The position numbers and the translations under genes are program-made. This document shows, piece by piece, positions 54,219 through 64,000 of a stretch of DNA of 64,000 nt. The DNA lies in assembly GCA_945861265.1 (NCBI GenBank), contig CAMAUC010000007.1, positions 1-64,000 on the forward strand, in the 5' to 3' direction. Every line of letters starts with the position of its first letter. The stretch's first letter is position 1. The stretch is from Rhizobium sp. Q54 (lineage in GTDB: Bacteria; Pseudomonadota; Alphaproteobacteria; Rhizobiales; Xanthobacteraceae). Under the pieces are notes generated by a model. That model was not told the origin of the DNA. It worked only from the letters and a program-made list of their open reading frames with translations, and ran no database searches.

Positions 54219-56935
54219 CATACATCGTCAACGGCAAGCCCTTCGCTCAACAGCCCGCCGCCGGGCAATGCCTGCGCACGTTCCTGCGCGCGCTCGGTCA
54301 TTTCGGCGTCAAGAAAGGTTGCGACGCCGGCGACTGCGGCGCCTGCACCGTCTATCTCGACGGCGAGCCGGTGCATTCATGCCTGATGCCGGCCTTCCGC
54401 GCCGAAGGCCGTGAGGTCACAACCATCGAGGGCCTCGCCAAAGGCAACGAACTGCATCCGATGCAACGCGCCTTCCTCGACGCGCAAGGTTTCCAATGCG
54501 GCTTCTGCACCGCCGGCATGATCATGACCGCGGCGTCGCTCAACCAAGCGCAGCGCGCCGATCTGCCGCGCGCGCTCAAGGGCAATCTGTGCCGCTGCAC
54601 CGGCTATCGCGCCATCGAGGATGCGATCACCGGCAAGCGCAACGCCGAGGATGGACACGCCGGCTGCGGCGTCGGCCATAACGTACCGGCACCGGCAGGT
54701 CCGGATGTCGTCACCGGCAAAGCGCGCTTCACCCTCGACGTCGCGGTCGAGGGTTTGCAGCACATCAAACTGTTGCGTTCGCCACATGCACATGCGCGCA
54801 TCCGGTCGATCGACAAAACGGAAGCGCTGAAAGTGCCAGGCGTCGTTGCGGTGCTGACACATGAGGACGCGCCGAAGGTCGGCTTTTCCACCGCGCGCCA
54901 CGAAGTGCGCGAGATCGACGCCGACGACACCATGGTGCTCGATACGGTCGTGCGCTACATCGGCCAGCGCGTCGCCGCCGTGGTGGCCGATAGCGAGGCG
55001 GCGGCCGAGGAAGCCTGCCGCCGGCTGAAGGTCGATTACGACATTCTGCCCGCGGTGTTCGACCCCGAACAGGCGATGCAGCCCGGCGCGCCGCTCCTGC
55101 ACGGTGACAAGGGACCGGAAGCGCGCATCTACGATGCTAAGCGCAATCTCATTCATGCGGTCAACAGCTCATTCGGCGACGTCGAATCGGGCTTTGCGAA
55201 GGCCGACGCTATCCATGAGGGCACCTATTTCGTGCCGCGCGTGCAGCACGCGCATCTCGAGACATTGTGCGCCATCGCCTGGCTCGACGCCGGCGGGCGG
55301 CTGAACATTCGCTCCAGCACGCAGGTGCCGTTCCTGACCCGGCAGGAGATCGCGCGTGTGTTCGGACTTGCCGAAGAAAAAGTGCGGGTGTTCTGCGAGC
55401 GCGTCGGCGGTGGTTTCGGTGCCAAACAGGAAATGATGGTCGAGGATATCGCCGCGCTGGCGGCGCTGAAAACCGGCAGGCCGGTGAAGATCGAATTCAC
55501 CCGCGAGGAGCAGTTCATCGCCGCGACGACGCGCCATCCGATGAAAGTGCATGTCAAGATCGGCGCAACGCGTGACGGCACGCTCAACGCGATGCAGATG
55601 CACGTCGTGTCGAACACCGGCGCCTATGGCAATCATGGCGCGCCCGTTCTGGAACATGCCTGCTCGGAATCGATCAGCGTCTATCGCTGCCCGAACAAGA
55701 AAGTCGACGGCTACGCCGTCTACACCAACACGGTGCCGGCCGGCGCATTTCGCGGCTACGGTCTGCCGCAGACTTCGTTCGCGGTGGAATCGGCGATCGA
55801 CGAAGTCGCCCGCGCCATCGGCATGGACGCGCTCGAATTCCGCCGCCGCAACGTGGTCAAGCGCGGCGAGCCGATGATCGGCGCGCATGTCTCGCCTGAC
55901 GACGTGATCTACGGCAGCTATGGGCTAGACCAATGCCTCGATCTGGTTGAGGCGGCGATGCAAAGCGATTCACCGGGCGCCACGCTGCCGCCGGATTGGC
56001 TGATCGGTCAGGGCACGGCGCTGACCATGATCGACACGGTGCCACCGGGCGGACACTACTCCGACACTTATATCTGGCTCGAGGCCGACGGCACTTATGC
56101 GATGACCATCGGCACCGCCGAATTCGGCAATGGCACCACGACCGTGCATCAGCAGATCGCCGCCACCGTACTCGGCGCGACGCCGTCGCGGATCAGGCTA
56201 ACGCAATCGGACACCGATTACGGCGGCCATGACACCGGCGCCTATGGCTCGACCGGCACTGTGATTGCTGGCCGGGCGACGCAGAAGGCGGCCGAGGCGC
56301 TACGTGACACGCTGCTCGACTTCGCCGCGAAGCACAGCGGAGCGGCGCGGACCGACTGCACGCTCACCGACGGCGCCATCGTCTGCGGCGGCAAACCGAT
56401 CGCGCTCGCCGACTTGCGGGAAGCCGCGAATGTCGCCGGCGTGGTTCTGTCCGCGCACGGCACGACCAACGGCATTCCGCGCTCGGTCGCCTTCAACGTG
56501 CAGGGCTTCCGCGTGGCGGTGAACCGCGTCAGCGGCGAAATCAAGATATTGAAAAGCGTCCAAGCCGCCGACGCCGGCACCGTCATCAACCCGATGCAAT
56601 GCCGAGCCCAGGTCGAAGGCGGCGTGGCGCAGGCACTGGGTGCTGCTCTGTTCGAGGAAATCGTCATCGACGAGAACGGCCGCGTCAGCAATCCGAGTTT
56701 CCGCCACTACCGCATTCCGGGATTTGCCGACATTCCGCGCACCGAGGTGCTGTTCGCCGAGACGTCCGACACGCTCGGTCCGTTCGGCGCCAAATCGATG
56801 AGCGAGAGCCCGTATAATCCGGTCGCCGCGGCACTCGGCAACGCCATCCGCGACGCCACCGGCGTGCGCTGCTATCGGCTGCCGTTCAAGCCGGACCGCG
56901 TTTACGCGGCTTTGACGGCCGCTATAACCGGCTAA
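54215..56935 (+). CDS. Xanthine dehydrogenase-type fused [2Fe-2S]/molybdopterin subunit
   Basis: 906 residues. Residues 1-145 are the ferredoxin part: C36, C41, C44, C56 for the plant-type cluster and C95, C98, C126, C128 for the second. From about 160 the Mo-binding domains follow ([32 protein letters not shown]) and a C-terminal loop with [14 protein letters not shown] carrying a glutamate at the active-site position. Hydroxylates xanthine/hypoxanthine or another purine to urate, consistent with the purine genes around it. Confidence 0.9.
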   Translation: MTYIVNGKPFAQQPAAGQCLRTFLRALGHFGVKKGCDAGDCGACTVYLDGEPVHSCLMPAFRAEGREVTTIEGLAKGNELHPMQRAFLDAQGFQCGFCTAGMIMTAASLNQAQRADLPRALKGNLCRCTGYRAIEDAITGKRNAEDGHAGCGVGHNVPAPAGPDVVTGKARFTLDVAVEGLQHIKLLRSPHAHARIRSIDKTEALKVPGVVAVLTHEDAPKVGFSTARHEVREIDADDTMVLDTVVRYIGQRVAAVVADSEAAAEEACRRLKVDYDILPAVFDPEQAMQPGAPLLHGDKGPEARIYDAKRNLIHAVNSSFGDVESGFAKADAIHEGTYFVPRVQHAHLETLCAIAWLDAGGRLNIRSSTQVPFLTRQEIARVFGLAEEKVRVFCERVGGGFGAKQEMMVEDIAALAALKTGRPVKIEFTREEQFIAATTRHPMKVHVKIGATRDGTLNAMQMHVVSNTGAYGNHGAPVLEHACSESISVYRCPNKKVDGYAVYTNTVPAGAFRGYGLPQTSFAVESAIDEVARAIGMDALEFRRRNVVKRGEPMIGAHVSPDDVIYGSYGLDQCLDLVEAAMQSDSPGATLPPDWLIGQGTALTMIDTVPPGGHYSDTYIWLEADGTYAMTIGTAEFGNGTTTVHQQIAATVLGATPSRIRLTQSDTDYGGHDTGAYGSTGTVIAGRATQKAAEALRDTLLDFAAKHSGAARTDCTLTDGAIVCGGKPIALADLREAANVAGVVLSAHGTTNGIPRSVAFNVQGFRVAVNRVSGEIKILKSVQAADAGTVINPMQCRAQVEGGVAQALGAALFEEIVIDENGRVSNPSFRHYRIPGFADIPRTEVLFAETSDTLGPFGAKSMSESPYNPVAAALGNAIRDATGVRCYRLPFKPDRVYAALTAAITG

Positions 56936-57095
56936 CCAAACAGGCAGGAACGGCTGGCTAATCACGATTTTGCGCGGCTAAATGGCTGCGCGGCCCGGAA
57001 CTTGCATGATTATTGGGCAGCGATTTGGCGGTAACGGCGGTACACTCGCAGCCGGTCAATCGAGCGCTGCCACGGTCAACAGAGTAATGTAACCA

Positions 57096-60000
57096 ATGTC
57101 GATCCTCGCCGGCCTGCACCACGTCACCCGCTATATCTATGACAAGCCGATCGCCCTCGGGCCGCAGATCGTGCGACTGCGGCCGGCGCCGCATGGCCGT
57201 ACGCGAATTCCGAGCTATTCGCTCAAGGTGAAGCCCGAACAGCATTTCGTGAACTGGCAGCAGGACCCGCACGGCAACTGGCTGGCGCGTTTCGTCTTCC
57301 CGGAAAAGACCAGCGAATTTTCGGTGACGGTCGATTTCCTCGCCGATCTCGAAGTCGTCAATCCGTTCGACTTTTTCGTTGAACCGTTTGCCGAACAGTG
57401 GCCGTTCGAGATGCCGGCCGACATCAAGGAAGATTTGCTGGCCTATGTCGATCCGGAACCGGCAGGTCCCCTGCTGCGGACGCTGATCGATTCGATTTCG
57501 CGCGAGAAGCGCAACACCGTCGACTTCCTGGTCGAGCTCAACCAGCGCATCCAGTCGATCGTCAAATATATCGTGCGTCTCGAACCGGGCGTGCAGACGC
57601 CGGAGGAGACGCTCGTCTCCGGCTACGGTTCATGCCGCGACTCGGCCTGGCTGCTGACGCAGCTGTTGCGCCATATCGGTCTGCCGGCGCGTTTCGTCTC
57701 CGGCTATCTCATTCAGCTGAAGCCGGACATCAAATCGCTCGACGGCCCGAGCGGCACCGATCACGACTTCACCGATCTGCACGCCTGGACCGAAGTCTAT
57801 CTGCCCGGCGCCGGCTGGATCGGTTTCGATCCGACGTCGGGCCTGTTGTGCGGCGAAGGTCATCTGCCGGTGGCGGCGACGCCGCATTACCGTTCCGCCG
57901 CGCCGATCACCGGCATGGTCGAACCGAGCGGCGTCGATTTCGAATTCGAAATGAAGATCGAGCGCATCGCCGAACGGCCGCGCGTCACCGCGCCGTTTTC
58001 GGACGACGCCTGGGCCGCGCTCGACGCGCTCGGCGAGAAGGTCGATGCCGATCTCATCGCCGGCGACGTGCGCCTGACCATGGGCGGCGAGCCGACCTTC
58101 GTGTCGATCGACGATTATCAATCGGCGGAATGGAACACCTCGGCGCTCGGACCGCAGAAACTCATCCGCGCCAACGATCTGATCAAGCGCCTACACGATC
58201 GCTTCGCGCCCGGCGCGCTGGTGCATTACGGCCAGGGCAAATGGTATCCCGGCGAGGAACTGCCGCGCTGGGCCTACTCATTATACTGGCGGCGCGACGG
58301 TCAGCCGGTCTGGCAGAATCTCGAATTGATCGCGCGCGGCCGAACCACGCCGGAGCCGACCTCGCTCGACGCGCAGAACTTCGCTGAAGGCGTCGCCGCG
58401 CGGCTCGGGCTGAAAGGCGAATTCGTGCAGCCGCTTTATGAAGACCCGGCCGACCGTCTGCTCAAGGAAGGCGCGCTGCCGCCGAATATCGATCCGGGCA
58501 ATCCGAAGCTCGACGATGCTGCCGAGCGCGGCCGCATCCTGCGTACCTTCGAGCGTCACCTCACCCATCCGACCGGCTTCGTCTTGCCGGTGCAGCACTG
58601 GAACGCTTCGGCGAAAGCCGGCTGGCTCAGCGAGCTGTGGCAGACGCGGCGCGGCCGGCTGTTCCTGATCGCCGGCGATTCGCCGGCCGGCTTCCGCCTG
58701 CCCTTGAGCCAACTGCCCTATTTCGTCGCCGCCGATTATCCGCACCTGGTGCCGGGCGATCCGATGGACGAGCATCCGCCATTGCCGGCGGCCGCCATGG
58801 TCGCAGCCCCGCCGCGCGCCGACAAACAGCCCGCCGCCGAAACTCTGGTCGCGCAGGCTGGTCCGCGCACGCTGGCAGGGTTACAGGCCTCCGGCATTCC
58901 GGTGCGCACCGCGCTGACTTTGGAAGTGCGCGACGGCCGTCTGTGCATCTTCATGCCGCCGACCGAGCGGCTGGAGGATTACCTCGAACTGCTGGCGGCG
59001 GTCGAAGCGACCGCGGCGGCGATGAAGCTGCCGGTCCATATCGAAGGCTATACGCCGCCGGTCGATCCGCGTATCGACGTCATCCGCGTCACGCCCGATC
59101 CCGGCGTCATCGAAGTCAATGTGCAACCGGCCTCGAGCTGGCGCGAAGCGGTCACCATCACGCGCGGCCTCTACGAAGACGCGCATCACTCGCGGCTCGG
59201 CACCGACAAATTCATGATTGACGGCCGTCACACCGGCACCGGCGGCGGCAATCACGTCGTGCTCGGCGGCCGCAATGCCGCCGACAGTCCGTTCCTGCGC
59301 CGGCCCGATCTGCTCAAGAGCCTGCTGATCTATTGGCAGCGCCATCCGTCATTGTCCTACCTGTTCTCCGGCCTGTTCATCGGTCCGACCAGCCAGGCGC
59401 CGCGCATGGATGAAGCGCGCACCGACATGTTGTACGAACTCGAAATCGCCTTCGCAAAAGTGCCGGCGCCGGATAAAGGCGAAGCACCGCCGCCGTGGCT
59501 GGTCGATCGTCTGTTCCGCAACATTCTGGTCGATGTCACCGGCAATACGCACCGCACTGAAATCTCCATCGACAAATTGTTCTCGCCGGACAGCGCCACC
59601 GGGCGCCTCGGCCTCGTCGAGTTCCGCGCTTTTGAAATGCCGCCCGATGCGCGCATGTCGCTGGCGCAGCAATTGCTGTTGCGCGCGCTGGTCGCCAAAT
59701 TCTGGCGCGCACCGCTCCACGGCCCGCTGGTGCGCTGGCAGACCGCGCTGCATGACAAATTCATGCTCGAGCATTTCGTCTGGGAAGATTTCCAGGACGT
59801 GCTGCGCGATCTCAAAAGCTCAGGCTACGACTTCGACCCGGTCTGGTTCGACGCGCAGCGCCAGTTCCGCTTCCCGCGCTACGGCGCGGTCGAGCATGCC
59901 GGCGTCAAGATGGAAATCCGCCACGCGCTGGAGCCGTGGCATGTGCTCGGCGAGGAAAACACCGCCGGCGGCACCTCGCGCTTTGTCGACTCCTCGGTCG

Positions 60001-60413
60001 AGCGCTTGCAGATCAAGGTCGAGGGCTTCGTCGAAGGCCGTCACCGCGTCACCTGCAACGGCCGCACGCTGCCATTGCGTTCGACCGGGCGCTCCGGCGA
60101 ATTCGTCGCCGGCGTCCGCTTCAAGGCGTGGAAGCTCGCCTCGGCGCTGCACCCGACGCTCGAAGTCGATGCGCCCCTCACCTTCGATATCGTCGATACC
60201 TGGAGCCGGCGCTCGCTGGGCGGTTGCGTCTATCACGTCGCGCATCCTGGCGGCCGCAATTACGAGACATTCCCTGTGAACTCCTACGAAGCGGAGGCCA
60301 GACGGCGGGCGCGCTTCGAGGATATCGGCCATACTCCCGGCCGCTTCGATCCGCCCGAATCGGCGCGCTCGCTCGAATATCCGACGACGCTCGACCTGCG
60401 GCGCGCGCCGTAA
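57096..60413 (+). CDS. Transglutaminase / DUF2126 two-domain protein
   Basis: 1105 residues. N-terminal transglutaminase domain with C180 ([12 protein letters not shown]), H229 ([12 protein letters not shown]) and D245 (IGFDPTSG), a complete triad; then a long DUF2126 region (about 300-1100) containing [12 protein letters not shown] and [20 protein letters not shown]. Cytoplasmic, no signal. The same composition is standard for the transglutaminase partner of CP-ATP-grasp/alpha-E operons, which computational work (Iyer and Aravind, ATP-grasp amidoligases) links to peptide or isopeptide synthesis. Followed by the ATP-grasp gene after 40 bp. Confidence 0.92.
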   Translation: MSILAGLHHVTRYIYDKPIALGPQIVRLRPAPHGRTRIPSYSLKVKPEQHFVNWQQDPHGNWLARFVFPEKTSEFSVTVDFLADLEVVNPFDFFVEPFAEQWPFEMPADIKEDLLAYVDPEPAGPLLRTLIDSISREKRNTVDFLVELNQRIQSIVKYIVRLEPGVQTPEETLVSGYGSCRDSAWLLTQLLRHIGLPARFVSGYLIQLKPDIKSLDGPSGTDHDFTDLHAWTEVYLPGAGWIGFDPTSGLLCGEGHLPVAATPHYRSAAPITGMVEPSGVDFEFEMKIERIAERPRVTAPFSDDAWAALDALGEKVDADLIAGDVRLTMGGEPTFVSIDDYQSAEWNTSALGPQKLIRANDLIKRLHDRFAPGALVHYGQGKWYPGEELPRWAYSLYWRRDGQPVWQNLELIARGRTTPEPTSLDAQNFAEGVAARLGLKGEFVQPLYEDPADRLLKEGALPPNIDPGNPKLDDAAERGRILRTFERHLTHPTGFVLPVQHWNASAKAGWLSELWQTRRGRLFLIAGDSPAGFRLPLSQLPYFVAADYPHLVPGDPMDEHPPLPAAAMVAAPPRADKQPAAETLVAQAGPRTLAGLQASGIPVRTALTLEVRDGRLCIFMPPTERLEDYLELLAAVEATAAAMKLPVHIEGYTPPVDPRIDVIRVTPDPGVIEVNVQPASSWREAVTITRGLYEDAHHSRLGTDKFMIDGRHTGTGGGNHVVLGGRNAADSPFLRRPDLLKSLLIYWQRHPSLSYLFSGLFIGPTSQAPRMDEARTDMLYELEIAFAKVPAPDKGEAPPPWLVDRLFRNILVDVTGNTHRTEISIDKLFSPDSATGRLGLVEFRAFEMPPDARMSLAQQLLLRALVAKFWRAPLHGPLVRWQTALHDKFMLEHFVWEDFQDVLRDLKSSGYDFDPVWFDAQRQFRFPRYGAVEHAGVKMEIRHALEPWHVLGEENTAGGTSRFVDSSVERLQIKVEGFVEGRHRVTCNGRTLPLRSTGRSGEFVAGVRFKAWKLASALHPTLEVDAPLTFDIVDTWSRRSLGGCVYHVAHPGGRNYETFPVNSYEAEARRRARFEDIGHTPGRFDPPESARSLEYPTTLDLRRAP

Positions 60414-60453
60414 CCGCCCTTCAACCGTATAGATCCCGGCAGCCGCACCGATA

Positions 60454-62940
60454 ATGCCAGCTCAACCCGACAGCCCCCGTGAATTCGACACCGGCGGCCT
60501 GGATCAGTTCGTGTCCGGCTACCGGACGCTGCCGGGCATTGTCGACGAGATGATGGACGGCGACGGCCGCGTGCGCGCGCACTGGAAGCCGCTGCTGTCG
60601 ATGCTGGCCGATCTCGGTCCTGAGGAAATCAACCGGCGCTTTGCCTCGGCCAACCGTTACTTGCGCGACTCGGGTGTGTTCTATCGCGTCTATGAGGACC
60701 CGGCCGGCGTCGAGCGGCCCTGGCCGCTCAGCCACATTCCGCTGCTGATCGATCCTTCCGAATGGAAGCAGCTTGAAGCCGGACTTATTCAACGTGCCGC
60801 GCTGCTCGAAGCCGTTTTGGCCGATGCCTATGGCCCCGGCCAATTGATCAAAGACGGCCGCCTGCCCGCCGCTTTGGTCGCTGGCAATCCCGAATATCTA
60901 AGACCGCTGGCCGGGGTCGAACCGCCGGGCGGATCGCATTTGCGATTTTACGCGGTCGATGTCGGCCGCGGGCCGGACGGGCGCTGGTGGGTGCTTGGCG
61001 ATCGCGCGCAGGCGCCAAGCGGCGCCGGCTACGCGATCGAGAACCGGCTGGCGCTGTCGCGCGCCATCCCGGACATCTACGGCAAGGCACGCGTCAAGCG
61101 CGTCGCGCCGTTCTTTCAGGCGTTTCAGGCCGAACTGTTTGAATACAACCGGCAGGACGATGCCCGCGTCTGCTTGCTGACGCCCGGGCCGATGAACGAA
61201 ACTTATTTCGAGCACGCTTATCTGGCGCGCTATCTCGGCCTGCTGCTGGTCGAAGGCGAAGACCTGATCGTGCGCAATGACGGCGTCTTCATCCGCACCA
61301 TATCGGGGCTGCGCCGCACCGAGGTGCTGTTGCGCCGCATCGACGCCGATTTCGCCGACCCGCTCGAACTCAATGCCGCTTCGCGTCTTGGCGTTGCCGG
61401 TCTGGTGCAGGCGGTGCGAGACGGCAAGGTGGTGATCGCCAACGCGCTCGGCGCCGGACTTGTCGAGGCCCGCGCCATGCTCGCTTTCCTACCGGCACTG
61501 GCGCCGCATGTGCTCGGCCAGGAACTGCTGTTGCCGAATGTCGCGACCTGGTGGCTCGGCCGCGCCGATGTGCGCGACGAGATTCTCGCCAAGCTCGACA
61601 GCATGGTAATCGCACCGGCTTTTGGCCCGGCTGGCGGCAGCCTCGGTTCCGAGCTGGACGACGTCCAACGCCGCGATCTGCTGCAAGCGATCCATGACCG
61701 TCGCATCGACTATGTCGCGCAGGAAGCGGTTACGTTATCGAGCACGCCGGTCTGGCGCGAGGGCAGATTGCAGCCGCGCCCATTCTCGCTGCGGCTTTTT
61801 CTCGCCAAGGTCGGCGACGGCTGGCAGGTGATGCCGGGCGGCTTCGTGCGCATCGCCGATAATCCGGACGCGCGCGCCATCAGCCTGCAAGGCGGCGACG
61901 CCACCGCCGATGCCTGGGTGCTGTCGGAAGGACCCGTGTCCGCCGTTACATTGTTGCCGGCGCCGGAACGGGTGACGATCCAGCGCGCGACCGGCATGTT
62001 GCCGAGTAGGGCCGCCGACAATCTCTTTTGGGTCGGCCGCTATGTCGAACGCGCCGAGGCGACATTGCGTCTGACGCGCGCACTGCTCAACCGCGTCGCC
62101 GATGCCGGCGACACCGCCGCGCCGATCGTCGCGGCGATTACCGACCTACTGCGGAGCTGGAGCGCCGCGCCGATCGATACCGGCGGCACGACGCCGGCCC
62201 TGGTGGCGCGTTCAGTGCTGACCGGCCGCGAATTCGACGGTTCGCTGCCGCGCCTGGTGTATTTCGCCCGCGCCGCCGCTTCCGTCATTCGCGAGCGCTT
62301 CTCGCCCGATGCCTGGCGCGCCATCGACGATCTGGTGGCGCTGATTGAGCTATCGCTGGCGCCCGGCCCGGTCGAGCGCGCCATGGTCGAGCGCGTCGAG
62401 GCGGCGCTGCGGATCATCTCGTCCTTCTCAGGCCTGGCGCAAGAGAATATGACGCAGCTGGCCGGCTGGCGCTTTCTCGAACTCGGCCGCCGCATCGAGC
62501 GCGCCTTGCAGACCTGTCGCTTCGTGCGCTGCTTCGCCGACGGCAGCGCGCCATCTGGCGGACTCGATGTGCTGCTGGAGCTTGCCGACAGCCAGCTCAC
62601 CTACCGGCAGCGTTATGTAATGATCGCCGCCAAGGCGCCGGTGATCGATCTGGTGATGCTGGACCCGAACAACCCGCGCTCGGTCGCCTTTCAGGTCGAC
62701 CGCATCGAGACGCATCTGGCGGCTCTGCCGAAAGGCCCGACGCCGGCCGGGCGCTTGACGCCGGTGCAGCAGATCGCCGCCTCGATCGCCACGCGCTTCC
62801 GCACCGCCGACGCCGGCAACATGACCGATGCGCAGATCATCGACGTCGAAGACGATCTGATGAAATTGTCGGAGGCGATTGCCTCGAGCTATCTAACCCA
62901 TATCGAGCGCTCGCAAACCGCGTGGGATGCGCAGTCATGA
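60454..62940 (+). CDS. Circularly permuted ATP-grasp / alpha-E fusion protein
   Basis: 828 residues. N-terminal about 480 are circularly permuted ATP-grasp (DUF404/407 family): RFYAVDVGRGPDGRWWVLGD, LLTPGPMNETYFEHAYLAR, and VVIANALGAGLVEARAM. From about 513 an alpha-E domain begins (MLPSRAADNLFWVGRYVERA) and ends ILSSYLTHIERSQ-like. Usually these are two genes. Predicted amide or peptide bond formation with ATP. Its stop overlaps the next ATG as ATGA. Confidence 0.9.
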   Translation: MPAQPDSPREFDTGGLDQFVSGYRTLPGIVDEMMDGDGRVRAHWKPLLSMLADLGPEEINRRFASANRYLRDSGVFYRVYEDPAGVERPWPLSHIPLLIDPSEWKQLEAGLIQRAALLEAVLADAYGPGQLIKDGRLPAALVAGNPEYLRPLAGVEPPGGSHLRFYAVDVGRGPDGRWWVLGDRAQAPSGAGYAIENRLALSRAIPDIYGKARVKRVAPFFQAFQAELFEYNRQDDARVCLLTPGPMNETYFEHAYLARYLGLLLVEGEDLIVRNDGVFIRTISGLRRTEVLLRRIDADFADPLELNAASRLGVAGLVQAVRDGKVVIANALGAGLVEARAMLAFLPALAPHVLGQELLLPNVATWWLGRADVRDEILAKLDSMVIAPAFGPAGGSLGSELDDVQRRDLLQAIHDRRIDYVAQEAVTLSSTPVWREGRLQPRPFSLRLFLAKVGDGWQVMPGGFVRIADNPDARAISLQGGDATADAWVLSEGPVSAVTLLPAPERVTIQRATGMLPSRAADNLFWVGRYVERAEATLRLTRALLNRVADAGDTAAPIVAAITDLLRSWSAAPIDTGGTTPALVARSVLTGREFDGSLPRLVYFARAAASVIRERFSPDAWRAIDDLVALIELSLAPGPVERAMVERVEAALRIISSFSGLAQENMTQLAGWRFLELGRRIERALQTCRFVRCFADGSAPSGGLDVLLELADSQLTYRQRYVMIAAKAPVIDLVMLDPNNPRSVAFQVDRIETHLAALPKGPTPAGRLTPVQQIAASIATRFRTADAGNMTDAQIIDVEDDLMKLSEAIASSYLTHIERSQTAWDAQS

Positions 62941-63809
62941 TCTACGACATTCGCCAGACCACAGCTTGCACTTATGCCTCGCCGGTGACGAACGCCTTTC
63001 ATGTGTTGCGCCAGACGCCGGTCAACCGTCCGGGGCAGCGCGTTCAGGTCTCGTCGTTGCAGATCGAGCCGGCGCCGGTGAGCCGGCGCGAGGGCCAGGA
63101 CTTCTTCGGCAACAGGCTGACCTGGATCGCGCTTGAAGACGCGCATGATACGCTGACGGTGAAAGTGTCGGCGCGGATTGCCATCGATGCCTTTGCGCTG
63201 CCGGCAAGCGCCCCCGCCTGGGAAGCGGTGCAGGAACAAGTGTTCGCTTCCGCCGACATTGGGCCGAGCGCGCCCGCGCATTTTCTGTTCGCCAGCCGCA
63301 TGGTCTCGCTCGATCCCGAAATCCGCGACTACGCACGCCAGAGCTTCCCGCCCGGCCGCGATATGCTGAAAGCCGCGAGCGAATTGATGCATCGGATCAA
63401 GACCGACATGGTCTACGAGATCGGCGCCACGTCGGTGACGACGACGCCGCCGATGTCGTTCGCCTTGCGGCGCGGCGTTTGCCAGGATTTCGCGCACATC
63501 ATGATTTCCGGCCTGCGCGGCATCGGCCTGCCGGCGGCTTATGTGAGCGGCTATCTGCGCACTATCCGCCCCGCCGGCGCGGCGCGTCTGCAGGGCGCCG
63601 ATGCGATGCACGCATGGGTGCTGGTCTGGTGCGGGTCCGATACCGGTTGGGTCGGCTTCGATCCAACCAACGACATGATCGCGTCGGATGAACACATCGT
63701 GCTGGCGATCGGCCGCGACTACACCGACGTTGCGCCGATGGATGGCGTGATCGTCGTCGCCGGCGGGCAGCACATCGACGTGTCGGTCAACGTCATTCCG
63801 GTCAGTTAG
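62937..63809 (+). CDS. Transglutaminase family protein
   Basis: 290 residues. Bact_transglu_N-type start (YDIRQTTACTYASPV), core C182 (RRGVCQDFAHIM), H225 (DAMHAWVLVW) and D242 (VGFDPTND). Start ATG overlaps the preceding stop, so translation is coupled to the ATP-grasp/alpha-E fusion. It would cleave or transfer a gamma-glutamyl-type amide, possibly reversing or maturing what the ATP-grasp makes; inference. Confidence 0.92.
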   Translation: MIYDIRQTTACTYASPVTNAFHVLRQTPVNRPGQRVQVSSLQIEPAPVSRREGQDFFGNRLTWIALEDAHDTLTVKVSARIAIDAFALPASAPAWEAVQEQVFASADIGPSAPAHFLFASRMVSLDPEIRDYARQSFPPGRDMLKAASELMHRIKTDMVYEIGATSVTTTPPMSFALRRGVCQDFAHIMISGLRGIGLPAAYVSGYLRTIRPAGAARLQGADAMHAWVLVWCGSDTGWVGFDPTNDMIASDEHIVLAIGRDYTDVAPMDGVIVVAGGQHIDVSVNVIPVS

Positions 63810-63970
63810 CGGTTCGCCTTCGCATTGAGGGATTGACGGCGAGTTGAAACATTCGCCGCTGCATCTCGCCATAATTGCCGCATCGCGAAAATTTGAATTG
63901 GAAACCGGACGACGTTGGTCATTCGGTGGGCAAGGCGGCGTGACGCAACCGGCATGTTTCGCCAAACCGC

Positions 63971-63983
63971 TTGACTTAAGTCC
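63971..63983 (+). promoter_or_regulatory. Palindromic site, copy 2 of 2
   Basis: Contains gacttaagtc (63973-63982); 13-mer ttgacttaagtcc equals the minus-strand reading of 11359-11371. It lies in the unannotated tail of the window after the last gene, so it may belong to a promoter just beyond the end. Function unproved. Confidence 0.25.
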
Positions 63984-64000
63984 CTTGTGGGGCAGAACTG

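Noticed and set aside
62889-63965. A 358-codon minus-strand frame at the window end
   Set aside because: Antisense to the last transglutaminase, whose Cys-His-Asp triad is intact; the antisense product has no domain.
1-64000. CRISPR arrays, insertion sequences, prophage, tRNA and rRNA genes
   Set aside because: I looked for regular repeats, transposase motifs, integrases and tRNA cloverleaf signatures by eye and saw none; a tRNAscan or Infernal run would settle it.

Overview
The window is G+C-rich chromosomal DNA with dense, mostly short-spaced genes, many ATGA stop/start overlaps and no tRNA, rRNA, phage, IS or CRISPR sequence that I could see. Gene content (NMT1-type ABC importers, CoA-transferases, benzoate-CoA-ligase-type enzyme, IF-1 with a basic tail beside a DEAD-box helicase, alphaproteobacterial REP elements) points to an alphaproteobacterium of the Hyphomicrobiales, most like the Nitrobacteraceae/Xanthobacteraceae (Bradyrhizobium, Rhodopseudomonas, Pseudolabrys type). 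The taxonomic call is inference from gene style, not from a marker search.

Left part (1-19 kb): an NMT1-type ABC importer operon on the minus strand (cut by the window start); a DUF4337 membrane protein and a beta-barrel-like secreted protein; a fused FAD/Fe-S 2-hydroxyacid dehydrogenase divergent from a serine-glyoxylate-type aminotransferase (a plausible glycolate/glyoxylate pair); a benzoate-CoA-ligase-type enzyme with an alpha/beta hydrolase; an M24/DddP-like protein with a changed metal ligand; small membrane proteins, an AhpD-like protein, a LysR regulator, a chemotaxis receptor and a GST. A strong small-RNA candidate with its own terminator lies at about 19.07-19.17 kb.

Middle part (19-38 kb): an HIBADH-family dehydrogenase, a second NMT1-type importer operon (two permeases, ATPase, Tat-like binding protein) followed by an LVIVD beta-propeller protein, a CobW-type GTPase, an MTHFR-family protein, a class I CoA-transferase-like pair, a sterol-desaturase-like hydroxylase, an orphan molybdenum hydroxylase large subunit, an aldehyde dehydrogenase, an enoyl-CoA-hydratase-like protein, a CaiB-type CoA-transferase, and a DEAD-box helicase followed by IF-1. 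A REP-type inverted pair flanks a terminator at 32.3 kb.

Right part (38-64 kb): two themes interleave. (1) Peptide/isopeptide chemistry: three transglutaminase-fold proteins (38.2-41.0 kb) beside an N-formylglutamate amidohydrolase and a serine carboxypeptidase-like enzyme, and a second locus (57.1-63.8 kb) with a giant transglutaminase-DUF2126 protein, a single-chain circularly permuted ATP-grasp/alpha-E fusion and another transglutaminase. Two of the transglutaminase-fold paralogues have lost the catalytic histidine. (2) Purine catabolism: membrane urate oxidase PuuD with a haem c site, a fused OHCU decarboxylase/HIU hydrolase, an outer-membrane protein, a BMP-family (nucleoside/nucleobase) ABC importer, an 8-oxoguanine/guanine-deaminase-type amidohydrolase and a two-gene xanthine dehydrogenase. 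Together these would import purines and carry guanine or xanthine through urate to allantoin; no allantoinase is in the window.
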